Shown piece after piece: positions 1 through 10,153 of a stretch of DNA of 64,000 nt; positions within the stretch are counted from its first letter, which is position 1; each line of letters begins with the position of its first letter. The stretch is from Dipteronia dyeriana. Taxonomy: Eukaryota; Streptophyta; Magnoliopsida; Sapindales; Sapindaceae. The notes under the pieces were generated by a model. It did no database searches. It had not been told where the DNA came from and was given only the letters and a program-made list of their open reading frames with translations. Both the position numbers and the translations under genes were made by a program. The stretch is from contig CM065298.1 of NCBI GenBank assembly GCA_032871835.1, positions 71,080,154 to 71,144,153 on the forward strand. Direction: 5' to 3'.

Positions 1-339
1 TTGAAACTGATTTATTAGTTGGATAAATTGAATTTAAAAAAAAATAAATATAAAAATACAACTGTTAGGGATCATTTGTTTTTTTTTTTAAATTAATACA
101 AGTGAATCTATTAAGTTGTTTTTTTTATTTTTTTAAATGGTAATACAACTTAAAATAAAATGTAAAAAATTTCGGCTTTCCATTTAATTTCAAAACACTG
201 TATTGTATTTAATATATATTTTCTTCCAAGATAATCCTTCAAAAAATAATTATTTCCAATATTACCATGATATTATAATATATAAATTTCATTCTTTTGA
301 CATATTATTGACCATAAATAACAATAAACAAAATAAAAT
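1..339. other. AT-rich flank, no gene seen
   Basis: AT-rich DNA with homopolymer A and T runs to the left of the first retroelement. No open frame with recognisable coding character and no RNA gene could be supported. It may be older degraded repeat or intergenic DNA. Confidence 0.5.
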
Positions 340-820
340 TGTAAATCCGTAAAGAACAAGTATTTGACAAAGATAACAAACTATTTGAGAAAAGCTTGAA
401 TCTAATTTCAAGCTCTTAAGAAATCAACAATGGAAGTAGAGGAATCTACAAAAAATTGCTTTTTCATTTTCTAACAAAGACTATTGCAAACTTTCTCTCT
501 CTCTCACCATATATATATATATATATATCAAATTCAAGAAAAAACTAATTTCCCTAAACTTACGGAAAACCAATTATATTACCACATTAGCTGAAACAGT
601 TACAGAAAATACTCGACCCATCTAGTTCTAACTGGTCTTAGATACCTTTGATCTTTTGGTTTCATGTTTGAGACCTTAGCAATGCAAGGACTTGACTGAT
701 GTACCACACTAGCTAAGAGTTTGCTGTTGTGCACCTTACCACTCTTCTCTTGCTTTGTTGATTCAATTATATCACCAGTATTACAAGATGTGCCTTTGCT
801 ATTATTTATAAACACTAACA
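340..820 (-). repeat. Element A 3' LTR (481 bp)
   Basis: Read on the minus strand it starts TGTTAG at 820 and ends ACA at 340, directly after a purine-rich tract. Positions 340-418 match the 5' LTR remnant at 5181-5258, which fixes the inner boundary. It contains a pure AT dinucleotide run at 509-528, probably an expanded TATA region, next to a CT-rich stretch at 491-506. Confidence 0.85.
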
Positions 821-829
821 TCCCCCCTT
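821..829 (-). other. Polypurine tract of element A
   Basis: The minus strand reads AAGGGGGGA immediately before the TGTTAG start of the 3' LTR. This is the expected plus-strand primer position in an LTR retrotransposon. Confidence 0.8.
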
Positions 830-901
830 AAACTGAAATGGGGTGACACAACGAGATTCAATTTGTCTCTTAAGAACTGAAAATGAACAATAGGCAAAGC
901 C

Positions 902-1640
902 TTAGTAAGGAGGTCTGCTTTTTGGAGCTAAGTGGGGACAAATTGAACTAACAATTTTCTCTGTAATGAAATGCACATCAACTTCAATGTGCTTTGTCCT
1001 AGCATGAAACACAGGGTTTTTAGCAAGAGAGCCTGCCCAAGTATTATTGCACCAGACAATTGGAGTACCTGTTAATGACACACCAAGCGCTTTAAACAAA
1101 GATGTCAGCCATAAGTCCTCAGTAGCAACCTGAGAAAGTTCCCTATACCCTACCTCTGTGCTCAATCGAGCAACGACTTTCTGCTTGCAAGAGTACCAAG
1201 TGATCAAGTTAGGCCCTAAAAATACACAACAACCACTTATAGAACGCTTGTCATCTAAGCAAGATGCTCAGTCAGCATCTGTAAAAGCTTCAATATACAT
1301 AGCATAAGTTGATTGAAACAGAAGTCCAACACTAGAAGATCCCTTTAAATACCTCAAAATTTGCTTACAAGTCTGCCAATGAATATTTGTGGGAGAATCT
1401 AGACACTTACTGAGTTTGTTTACAACAAATGAGAAATCAGGCCTTGTGTAAGTAAGGTACTAAAGTGCCTCAACTATACTACGATATAAGGTAGGATCTG
1501 GAAAGGGAGAGCCTGAGTCTTTAGAGAGATTGGCATGATAACAAATAGGAGTTGAGCTTGGCATGGACTGTAACATATTTGTTTTGCTCAACAAATCATA
1601 AATGTATTTAGTTTGTGTAAGACAGACCCCTTTCGAGTTT
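902..1640 (-). pseudogene. Element A RNase H domain remnant
   Basis: The copia RNase H module lies downstream of RT. One frame (902-1207) carries a degraded KQKVVARLSTEVGYREL motif (usually SSTEAEYR) and a well-kept HARTKHIEVDVHFI C-terminal motif. Upstream, rough translation of about 1210-1300 shows a TDAD core followed by ASCLDDKRSISGCCVF, with an in-frame stop where tryptophan is usual. Family knowledge: this domain degrades the RNA strand of the RNA-DNA hybrid in the cytoplasmic particle. It is non-functional because of the stops. Confidence 0.85.
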
Positions 1641-1648
1641 CTAAAAGG

Positions 1649-2250
1649 CTAAAAATCAAGAAAATAACTAACTTGGCTTAATGTCTTGAGTGCAAACTGA
1701 GAGTTGAGTGCTGATATAGTTGAACTTATAATAGAGGAGTCATTTCCAGTAATCGATATATTATCTTCATAGATGATAATATAGATGACTTTGCTCTGCA
1801 ATCTTTTGATAAACAAAGAAACATCAGAACTAGAGTTTACAAAGCCCCAAGACACTAAAGCACCTCTTAGTTTATGAAACCAAGCTCTATGAGCTTGTTT
1901 CAATCCATAAAGAGTTTTATTAAGCTTGCAAACGTGTGAAGGACAAGATGAGTCAACAAAACCAGCACGTTGCTCCATGTATACCACTTCTTGCAAATCT
2001 ATATTGAGAAATGCATTATTTACATCCACTTGTTGAATTTCCCAACCTAAAGTTGCTACCAAGGTAAACATCACTCTTATGGTTGAAGGCTTGATAACCG
2101 GACTAGAGGTATCAGTGAAGTCGATCCCAGGTGTTTAGTGAAACCCCATAGCTACAGTCAGCTGGTGCAGGAACTAAAGTCCAAGTGTTATTAGATAACA
2201 AGGCTCTGAACTCATCAACTATAGCCTGTTTCCACCCTGAATCGCATAAG
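1649..2250 (-). pseudogene. Element A reverse transcriptase remnant
   Basis: The 141-residue frame (1649-2074) holds the copia RT palm: VDVNNAFLNIDL, LNKTLYGLKQA and, near its C-terminal third, YEDN in place of the catalytic YVDD. Losing the second aspartate would abolish polymerisation. The N-terminal RT start (WKQAIVDEFRALLSNNTW) is in a separate frame at about 2150-2270, so at least one frameshift separates them. It lies between integrase and RNase H as expected for Ty1/copia. Confidence 0.9.
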
Positions 2251-2651
2251 GCAGCCTTAGCAAATGGTCGTTCAGTTGCAATCAACTTAGCACACGGTGA
2301 TTGACACAAAGTAAAGTAAACTTTAGGCTTGAGCGAGCCTGTCATAAAGCAAGTGGCCATTGGATGACAAAATTGCCTAGGCATAGAATGCTGCACATTA
2401 TCTGGTAAAAATAATGGTGGATTCAAGTCTAAAGAAACATTAATAGGTGCTGGCAATGAAGGACCTAAAGTATGTGAGATGTCAGGTGACTCAAAAGCAA
2501 TTTGAGATAAAGACTTGTCAAGTGTCTTAGCTAGCAAAAGAGAAAAAATGACAGAAGGTGATGTGTTTTGAACAGTAGATAAATGACTGTTAGAAGGAAA
2601 AATTGAAAGATAAGGAAATTCAAACTCATGAAAAAGGACATTTTGAGACAC
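2250..2651 (-). pseudogene. Element A integrase-RT linker remnant
   Basis: Proline- and serine-rich open frame upstream of the RT start, matching the low-complexity linker between integrase and RT in copia polyproteins. It is read through into the RT start motif within the same 179-residue frame. No catalytic residues are expected here. Confidence 0.6.
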
Positions 2652-3571
2652 ATTTACTTTTCCAAAAGAAGTAAGACACTTATAACCTATGTTGAAAACT
2701 ATACCCTATAAAAACACATTTGGTGGAGTGAAAATTAAATTTTTGAGATGAGTAAGGTCTCATATATGGAAAATGAACACATCCAAAATTTTTAAAGTAT
2801 GAATACTTAGGAGACCTGAAGAAAAGACACTAAAAAGGAGATTTGTTTTTTAACACTGGTGTAGGAAGAATTTTAATCAAAATAGTAGTTGTATGAAAAG
2901 CATCAGACCAAAACTTGAGAGGCAATTTAGCATGTGCAAAAAGAGTTAAACCAGTCTCAACAATGTGCCTGTGTTTTCTCTCAGGCACACAATTTTGTTG
3001 ATGTGTGTAGGCATATAAGAACCTAGGAATAACCCCTTCTTGCTTAAGATAAGGAGTAAAACCTTAAAATTATTTACCAATATCAATTTGAAAAGACTTT
3101 ATTTTGACATTAAAATGTAACTCAACTTGTTTTTTTTTTAAGTTATAAAAGTTGAAAAAACTTCTGATTTTAGTGATAATGATAAAGCCGTGAAAATCTT
3201 GTATGAAAATCAATGAACACAATATAATATCTGAATCCTTTCCCAAAAGCACAGGAGCAGGACCCCATATATTAAAAAATATAAGCTCAATAGGAGCTTT
3301 AGTTTTAATGCTAAAAGTTGGAAAAAGGAAGTTGATGCATTTTACTAATTTTACAAAAGTCACACCATTGTATTGCATTATTAGGACATGAAATGTTAAG
3401 ACTATGCAATACTTTTTTCAACACGTGACTGCTTGGATGACTAAGCTTGGAGTGCCACAAACAGACACTATTCTTAACACCAATAGACCTGGAAACACAA
3501 TTGTCGGCATTGTATGTACAACTAGTTGAATTATTGGAAGGTGAATTGTTACAAGACTCTTGAGTATGCAA
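2652..3571 (-). pseudogene. Element A integrase remnant
   Basis: The pre-integrase HHCC zinc finger is visible at 3311-3571: LWHSKLSHPSS followed by CDFCKISKMHQLPFSNF. The core continues in another frame at 3070-3378 with PIELIFFNIWGPAP (usual form LELIHSDVWGP, here with the first catalytic aspartate replaced by asparagine). Further core and C-terminal sequence to 2652 is too broken to read. Integrase joins the cDNA to the genome; this copy cannot. Confidence 0.8.
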
Positions 3572-3592
3572 GGCATTATTTTAATTACTAAA

Positions 3593-4060
3593 CAAAGGCT
3601 CAGTTAGAAACACAGATGCAGACCCTGATTGAAGACCAGGTAGCTGAGAAGAGTGGCCTTCATTGAGATGCAACTGATATAAGCCATCTTTAAGGGTTCC
3701 TTTGAGTAACACCCTCTTGGTATCCTTGTCCTTAATCACTCAACGTTTATCAAAAAACACTCAGTAACAACATTGTTATCAAGTGTAAACTGAGATATAC
3801 TAAGTAGATTTTTTGCAATATTAGGCACATGCAAGACATTTCTCATTTGTAATGATGTCACTAGTTTTGTATGAGATGCTACTAGAGAATTACAAACATG
3901 ACATATGTTCAATTGTTCACCACTACCTACATTGATTTTTTCATCACCTTTGTATTTAGTAAAAGTAGAAAGATTACCTAAATATGATGTCACATGGCTA
4001 GAAGCTTCGCTATCGGCATACCAAAATGGATCTCCAACAGTCTCTAGAGTAACAATATAG
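3593..4060 (-). pseudogene. Element A protease remnant
   Basis: Aspartic protease region. Around 4003-4035 the minus strand encodes WYADSEASSHVTS. The family motif is D-S/T-G-A-S/T, so the glycine of the catalytic triplet is glutamate here (GGA to GAA). Downstream the frame at 3736-3993 gives GNLSTFTKYKGDEKINVGSG and VLHVPNIAKNLLSISQ, both typical of copia protease. A stop and frame break separate it from integrase. Confidence 0.85.
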
Positions 4061-4089
4061 GCAGAAGTCTGGTTGTAATTGGCCTAAGA

Positions 4090-5130
4090 ATGGAAATTGC
4101 TTTGAGGAATATTTCATTGACTAAAGTTTGTTAGGACAGTGTTGTGATTCGTGCCATCGCCTTATTGAGTACTGACTTGCATTGCATTTGACCACTATTA
4201 ATACCATGACTAGTTCCATTATTAGGCCTATGAAAGTTTCTGTCAAACCTATTATAGGACCCAGGTGTTGAGTGGCCTCCTCTGCCACATATCTGACACG
4301 AAGACCTATTACTAGAGCCATTCCAATGACCACCTCTGCCTCTCTTTCCTCTGTTCACAAATCCTCTTCCACCATTGCTTGAACCACCTCTATTATTAAA
4401 CCTCCCACCATTATTTTTTGTCACAAAGTTAGCTAAAGAAACAGAGATCTCATTAACATTTGGAGTGTTCAAGTGCTCGATTTTTTGTTCATGAATCATA
4501 AGCAAGTATTGAGCCTCATGTAAAGACATAGTATCTTATTGAGACGAAATCAACACCACAACATAATCAAAATCATAACCTAGACCATCTAGCATATTTA
4601 ATAATAGATCTCTATCTGTGACAACTTCACCAGCAGATCTTAGTGCATCTTCTATGTTCTTGTCTTTTAGAACAAAATCAACTATGGAACTAGAACCCTT
4701 TTTTTCAGATTCTGAAGTTGAGGCTTCAATTGAAGCGTTTTAGCAAACGACTACTGAGAAATAGTTTCTCAAGAACACGCCAAGCTTCTAGAGCAGATGT
4801 ACAGTTGGTCACTTGACCTATTAACCCTTCACTAATAGTTGATAGCAACCAACTCAATCAATACTAATCTAGTCTTCTCCAAGCAGAAAATTTATTGTTT
4901 AAGACCAATTCCTTCTCTAAAATATCAGGATTTACGAACTCAACAAACTTACTTGGACATAGATTTCCACCATTGATGAACTTCTCAAGATCTAGAGCAC
5001 ATATAGTAGGTAGAACCAAAGCTTTCCAGTAAACATAATTGTCTATGTTTAACTTTACCGGCATGTTGAAATTCAATGATTTCGCAATCGACGGCTAATC
5101 AATCACCGTAAAAGAAGACATTGATCCGTG
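4090..5130 (-). pseudogene. Element A gag remnant
   Basis: The C-terminal part (4131-4529) is Gly/Arg/Asn-rich with a degenerate zinc knuckle, CQICGRGGHSTPGS, in which the last cysteine is serine. The N-terminal part (4864-5076) has NYVYWKALVLPTICALDLEKFINGG, the retrotransposon N-terminal gag signature (usual form NYLLWKAQVLPALRG). The middle at 4530-4860 is frameshifted. Gag forms the virus-like particle that packages element RNA. Confidence 0.8.
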
Positions 5131-5168
5131 ACCTAGGTTTTGAGTAATGGAACTTAAATTCAACATGA

Positions 5169-5180
5169 GCTCTGATACCA
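5169..5180 (-). other. Primer binding site of element A (initiator-Met tRNA)
   Basis: The minus strand reads TGGTATCAGAGC directly after the LTR end, complementary to the 3' end of plant initiator methionine tRNA. It primes minus-strand cDNA. It also fixes the LTR/internal border and the element's orientation. Confidence 0.9.
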
Positions 5181-5258
5181 TGTAAATCTATAAAGATCAA
5201 TTATTTGACAAAGATAACAAACAATTAGAGAAAAGCTTGAATCAGATTTCAAGCTCTT
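5181..5258 (-). repeat. Truncated 5' LTR of element A
   Basis: 78 bp homologous to 340-418, beginning TGTAAATC next to the primer site. The sequence then switches abruptly to the TGTAAG start of element B at 5259. The rest of this LTR is missing. Confidence 0.85.
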
Positions 5259-6978
5259 TGTAAGTTCCTCGGTTTTTAATTGGCTTATTTTGATTGACAA
5301 ACCACATTTGGGGATAATTATGTAAGGGTAGTTTAGGCCAGGTTTGCTCGTAATCAAGTTCAAACTTCAAAGGTATATTACTTACTTAATTTCTTTAAAG
5401 AGGTTTTAGTTGCACACACTCAGATATTATGCACACACTCAGATATTATGCATTTGTATTGACATGCGTTATGTGTTGCTCACACACACTCACTCACTTA
5501 CATTTGGTTTGTTATGCATGTGTGCTTCATTGTTGTCTATGTGCATTCATAGTGTGGTTTTGTGTGTGTTCGCGCTTGCACGGTAGTGTGATTGTCTTAG
5601 CGCATTGAGTGACTATTTGAGAAGGTCACATTCTTCTCTTGGTTTTGGTCTTTGGTCAAATGGTTGTTTCCATGAGTTTGGGCACTCTTGTTGCTGTCAA
5701 AATCTGACATTTGGTCTCTCATTTGACCATATCTCTTTCTATAGACATCCAAATCATGCCTTGTAAATTGGAATAGAAACTATACTTCAATACCTTTACA
5801 ACGGTATATTATATGAAATGTTTGGATGCCGTTTGATCATGTTTTGGGTAGCTCAAATCTGGAGCTGTTGTGCTGTCGCGTTTTTTTTTCGATAGCAAAA
5901 TGACCTCAAGGCGACCTGACTCCAAGTCACTTTTTTCAAGCATATTTTGGCTCCCTAACCCGAGAGCAAAGTGACCTTGAAGTGACCTATCATCCAGGTC
6001 ACCCTAAGGTCGCTTTTGATGCCCAAAAATTGATTTTTTCTTTCCCAAAACGTCGTAGTTTGATTTGGATCTTATATATATAAATTTATATAGGTTCTCT
6101 TCTTCCCTAACACATTTTTTAGAGCTTTCAAACCTATTTTAAGAGAGAGAAAAGGTTTTCTTAGTGAGAGAAGCTCTAAGAAGCCATTTTTACTCAATCA
6201 AACTTCAAAACATAATCATCAAGCATCTTTCAAGCATGTGTCTCTTGTTTGTTCATGACTAAGTATTCTCTACATGCTCTAGACTTTAAAGTTTCATTAC
6301 TATGACATGTATACCTAAGTTTTAGTTTTTATTGCAAATTAAATGCATGCTTGTGTGCTTAATAGCTTTTATGACATGGTTGTGGTATAGGTTGTTGGTT
6401 GAGAGTATTGATTAGTGATAACTAGAATTTATGACGGTTTTACCCTTTTAGCTAATTCTCCTTACCTTTACATTTAAAACATTGATATATAGAATTTGAT
6501 TTTCTTGTCAATATTAATCCTAGATAAGCATGAATATTTTGACCTACATATAGAATATTCTTGCATATTCACTTAGGTTGTCATTATCTTTTCATTGTTG
6601 ATGAAGCTTGTGGCTAAGTGGTTAGTGCACAAGGTTGGTGATCCAAAATCACTATTAAGGCCTTTTGGGTAGAGTGAAAAGGTTAGTAACTGGAGAGTAT
6701 GACGGGAGATCAACTTAGGTTGTAAACTTTAATTCAGTAGTGGATTTTGAGGATCGAGTGTGGCGCACTGAACAACCCGTGGTTTTTCCCATTTGGAGGG
6801 TTTCCACGTATATATTGCGTGTTGTTATTGCTTTGTATTTATTGTCATTTATTTGAACACTTGGTAGAATGGGGTAGATTTGATAATGTTGATTTATTCA
6901 CAAGATTGGTAATCAATCGGATTAAATCCTATTCACCCCCCTCTAGGTTTTTAGACATACACTTTCTAAGGAATTTCA
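5259..6978 (+). repeat. Element B LTR (1720 bp)
   Basis: It starts TGTAAGTTCCTCGG and ends TTTCA just before an initiator-Met primer site. Outer parts match the LTRs of C (inverted) and F, including the 3' segment with TTTCCCATTTGGAGGGTTTCC and the CACCCCCCTCTAGG motif near the end. A TATA-like run (TATATATATAAA) lies at about 6073-6084. The promoter-proximal block at about 5870-6030 is built of GTGACCT-type repeats and differs from the GC-rich block of the sister LTRs. Only this one LTR is attached to B, because the 3' side is fused to G. Confidence 0.85.
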
Positions 6979-6980
6979 AT

Positions 6981-6992
6981 TGGTATCAGAGC
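6981..6992 (+). other. Primer binding site of element B
   Basis: TGGTATCAGAGC, two bases after the LTR end; initiator-Met tRNA type. Confidence 0.9.
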
Positions 6993-7112
6993 AAGTGCAT
7001 AGATATACTTAGGTGATCCGTGCTTTTTGTGTGTCTTGCTTGGTGCATTTTGTTTGTTTGTTTTTTGTTGTGTGACATTGCATTTGCATTACATTCATTA
7101 CCCTCAAACACT

Positions 7113-7186
7113 ATGAGTGAAAACGGTGGTAGTCATGAGGGAGCCTCAAGCACAAGACCCCATTTGCTCAATGGAGTGAATTACGC
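7113..7186 (+). pseudogene. Element B gag, N-terminal fragment
   Basis: The ATG at 7113 starts [16 protein letters not shown] and continues LLNGVNY. It is closely related to the gag start of F at 62086, so that ATG is the likely start. Only about 24 codons survive. Similarity to F stops at about 7184-7186, where the sequence becomes part of the Tnt1-like gag of G in another frame. Chimeric end. Confidence 0.8.
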
Positions 7187-7660
7187 ATTCAAGTCCAAAA
7201 ACTTCAGGTGATTCTGCATGAGATTCATGCCAAAGGGATGATCCTAAGTGAAATCTTACAAGTGGTTGCAATCATTGAGAAGTTGCCTCCTTTATGGAAG
7301 ACTTTCAAGAACTATCTCAAACACAAGCGAAAGGAGATAAAGATCGAGGATCTCTTCTCAAGCTTCGTATTGAAGAAGATTATAGAAGGTCTGAGAAAAT
7401 GATGTTAGTTTAAGTGAAGCAAAGACTAATGTCGTGGAGCATGGGCAAAGTTCTAAACTTTAGAAGAACAAGCCTGGAAAAGGATCCAAATTGGGTCCAA
7501 AGAGATGAGTCTCTTAGAAGCCAAAATTCCAAGGGAAGTGCTTCATCTGTGACAAGCTGGGTCACAAATCTTCTAAGTGCAAGTTACCAAAGAAGAAGAA
7601 AAACCATGAGGCAAACGTGGTTGATGGGATTTCAAAGGATGTCTTAGATATTAATCTTTA
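7187..7660 (+). pseudogene. Element G gag, C-terminal half
   Basis: It begins in mid-protein with [18 protein letters not shown], then [22 protein letters not shown], typical of the UBN2-type copia gag of Tnt1/Tork-like elements. A frameshift follows at about 7400. Near 7520-7590 another frame gives the zinc knuckle CFICDKLGHKSSKC followed by KLPKKKK, an intact CX2CX4HX4C finger. The gag N-terminus, primer site and 5' LTR of G are absent. Confidence 0.85.
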
Positions 7661-7682
7661 TGCAGTAGTGACATAAGCAAAC

Positions 7683-8015
7683 TTGGTCGAGTCAAACCCG
7701 AGAGAGTGGTGCTTAGATACTGAGGCCACACGCCATATATGCTCTAACAGAGAGATGTTTAATACGTTTGAAGAAGTGGATAATGAAGAAAAGTTATATA
7801 TGGGTAACTCAGCCACATTTGACGTGAAAGGACATGGTCAAGTCATTCTCAAGATGACCTCTGGTATAACCCGGAGCTTGAACAATGTGTTGTATGTACC
7901 TTATATCCGCAAGAACTTGGTGTCTGGTTCGTTGCTCAATCAGCATGGGTTCAAGATGATGTTTGAATCAGACAAAGTGGTTTTAACTAAGCAGGGAACT
8001 TATGTGGGTAAGTGA
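7683..8015 (+). pseudogene. Element G protease
   Basis: 110-residue open frame with WCLDTEATRHICSNREMF at its start, then LYMGNSATFDVKGHGQVILK and LNNVLYVPYIRKNLVSGSLL, the copia protease pattern. The catalytic D-T-G-A-T is D-T-E-A-T here, one G-to-A change that should inactivate it. It continues toward the pre-integrase domain after a stop at 8013-8015. Confidence 0.9.
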
Positions 8016-8440
8016 TATGTAATTGAAGGGCTTTTTAAGATTAATGTATATGTTGTCAAAAGAACAATCAATAAAAATAATTCTTCAGTTTATTTGCTTG
8101 AGTCTTCTAATTTATGGCATTGTAGACTAAGATACGATAATTATGATACTTTACGTAGGTTAATTAACTTAAATCATGTTTCCACTTTTAATATTAATCC
8201 CAAACATAAGTGTGAAGTTTGCAATGAAGCAAAACTAACATGGTCATAATTTCAAAGTATTGAATGAAAAACTGAACCCCTTGATTAGTTCACAGTGATA
8301 TATCTGATTTAAAATTTGTTAAAACAAGAGGTGGCAACAAATATTTCATCACATTTATAGATAATAGCATAAAATATTGCTATATATATATGTTGAAAAG
8401 CAAAGATAAAGCTATCGAGAAGTTTAGTCTCTATAAAGCT
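8016..8440 (+). pseudogene. Element G integrase, first part
   Basis: Pre-integrase signature LWHCRLRYDNYDTLRRL, then CEVCNEAKLT. The core start is GGNKYFITFIDNSIKYCYIYML with the first catalytic aspartate in FID. Coding stops at LYKA (8440), where element C is inserted. The frame resumes at 24614 with KVENQLNKKI. AAGCT is present on both sides (8436-8440 and 24614-24618). Confidence 0.9.
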
Positions 8441-9516
8441 TGAAAATTCCCTATAGAATGTGTGTGTCCATAAACCTAGGGGGGGAGTAAATAGGTTTTA
8501 ATCGAATCAATTACCTAGTTTTTGATTAATCAATACTAACATAAATTACCCCAAATAAACCAGCATTCAATAAAACTAATTATGCTTAAACCAATAACAA
8601 CACACAATATTTACGTGGAAACCCTCCAAATGGGAAAACCACTGACTGATATGTGCACCACACTCGATCCTCAAATCCACTATTGAATGAAAGTTTACAA
8701 CCTAGGTTGACCTCCCGTCACACCCTCCAGTTACTAACCCTTGCACTCTACCCAACGGGCCTTAATAGTGATTCTTGATCTATTTGCTTGTGCATTAACC
8801 ACTTAGTCACAAGACTTAACCTGAATGAAGGGTCAAAAAAACCTAAGTGAATATGATAAAATATTCAAACATGCAAGTAATGCTAGGCAACACTAAATTC
8901 TGATCTAGGAATTCAAGGATGTCAATAAAAGCAATTCCTAGATATTAATGTCTATATGAATGCTCATAAGACCTAACTAAATACAGATATGAAAGTCTAA
9001 TATCTAGTCATCAACAAAAATCCAATCAACCAAAGTTGTCATAAAGCATGGAAAAGAACAATCAATGCAAGTAACAAATGCAATCAGTTAGACCTAAACA
9101 ATATCTAAATGCAAAGCATAGAGTTTTAGCTAGAAGGGCAAAATGGTCACAAATCCTAGCTATCACAAAATATTATCTCAACGAATAATCAACAATCCAA
9201 GCATGTTATATATGCAATTAATCTCAATGACATGCATTTAATCAACAATGATTGCTAAACCTAGGCAAACATGTCATAAGAATGAAACAAGAGATTTTAG
9301 GGCATGTAGAGATTACCTAGACAATTAAAACAAAAGAAATCAAAGCTTAGAAGATGCAAGAAGATGCAAGATGCTCATGGATTGGAGTTTGGTTGAGTAA
9401 AAATGAGTTCTTGGGAGCTCTCTCTCTTTTAGAGTCAATTTCTCTCTCTATAAATGCTTGGTCTCAAAAAAATGGCTTATTGAACTCCCTTAAACAAAGA
9501 GAAGAGAAGAGAAAAT

Positions 9517-9523
9517 TTATATA
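9517..9523 (-). promoter_or_regulatory. TATA box of element C 3' LTR
   Basis: The minus strand reads TATATAA within GTATATAAATTTTC. It is just downstream, in LTR sense, of the GC-rich block and upstream of the CT-rich leader, as expected for an LTR core promoter. The equivalent in the 5' LTR is the TATATATA run near 23997-24006. Confidence 0.55.
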
Positions 9524-9579
9524 CTATACCCTACACGAAACTGCATCGTTTTGGGTGAAGGGCAACTAATTCTCGTCAT

Positions 9580-9850
9580 GACTGTTGTGCGTGCGGCCTA
9601 TGCAAGTACCTATACCGCGGCCTATGCAGTATGGCACGACTGGACATTACCGTTGCCTAGGTCGCTAGCTAGGCATATGCACCAAAAGCGGTCTAGACCG
9701 CGATACATGCCCGGGAACCTCCGCTTGGATGACCATTGTGCATGCAATAAGCACATGCCACGGTAGAAGCAGCGTGCAACGTCTGGAGAATACAGTTGTG
9801 CATACCGCGCTGGAGGCAATGCACCGGGAGCGGTCCCAACCACGGTTAAG
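9580..9850 (-). promoter_or_regulatory. GC-rich promoter-proximal cassette in element C LTR
   Basis: About 270 bp much richer in GC than the surroundings, with repeated CCGCGGT-like words and a perfect 14-bp palindrome GCGGTCTAGACCGC at 9688-9701. It lies upstream of the TATA box in LTR sense. Related blocks are at 24060-24330 (C 5' LTR), about 17350-17500 and 22290-22440 (D LTRs) and 60725-60985 (F LTR). A role as enhancer or silencing target is inference. Confidence 0.5.
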
Positions 9851-10136
9851 AGGAAAATCCTCTTCTAAAGGCAAACTAAATGCATCAAACACCCAAGCAA
9901 GAGTTATGACAAAAAGACACACAATTAAGGCAATTAAGCATTCATGCAATATGATCAAAAATAGGCATGAGAGTGTGTGTGTGCACTAAAAACTCTTCAA
10001 ACAAGGTTAAGCAAGTGATTTACCTTTTGAAGCTTGAGCTCATTCTTGAACAATGATGGCCTAAACTACCCTTACATATTAATCCCCAAATATGTTTGTC
10101 AACGAAATGAGCCAATCAAAAACTGAGGAACATACA

Positions 10137-10153
10137 ATCTCCCCCTTTGGCTA
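10137..10153 (-). other. Polypurine tract of element C
   Basis: The minus strand reads TAGCCAAAGGGGGAGAT immediately before the LTR start. The same AGCCAAAGGGG core precedes the 3' LTR of D, and CCAAAGGGGGAGAT that of H. Confidence 0.85.

Larger units (their letters stand above)
340..5258 (-). mobile_element. Element A: decayed Ty1/copia retrotransposon
   Basis: On the minus strand the order is 5' LTR fragment, initiator-Met primer site, gag, protease, integrase, RT, RNase H, polypurine tract, 3' LTR. Protease-integrase-RT-RNase H order is diagnostic of Ty1/copia. The two LTR copies match over their shared part (340-418 and 5181-5258). Every domain has stops or frameshifts, and protease and RT catalytic motifs are altered, so the element is dead. 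Its 5' LTR is cut after 78 bp by element B at 5259, and the missing LTR part was not found elsewhere in the window. Confidence 0.9.
8441..10136 (-). repeat. Element C 3' LTR (1696 bp)
   Basis: On the minus strand it starts TGTATGTTCCTCAG at 10136 and ends TTTTCA at 8441. It is next to a polypurine tract on its right, so it is the 3' LTR. It matches 15847-16545 plus 23669-24613 along its length with scattered differences. Open frames inside (9354-9989) are repeat sequence, not genes. Confidence 0.9.

Noticed and set aside
5169..5180. tRNA-like words TGGTATCAGAGC at several sites
   Set aside because: These are retrotransposon primer sites complementary to initiator-Met tRNA. No cloverleaf surrounds any of them, so they are not tRNA genes.
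9551..9989. Overlapping ORFs on both strands in a GC-rich stretch
   Set aside because: They lie wholly in the GC-rich cassette of the C LTR, and related blocks in the C 5' LTR and F LTR also give spurious frames. GC-rich DNA has fewer stops. No domain or conserved frame.
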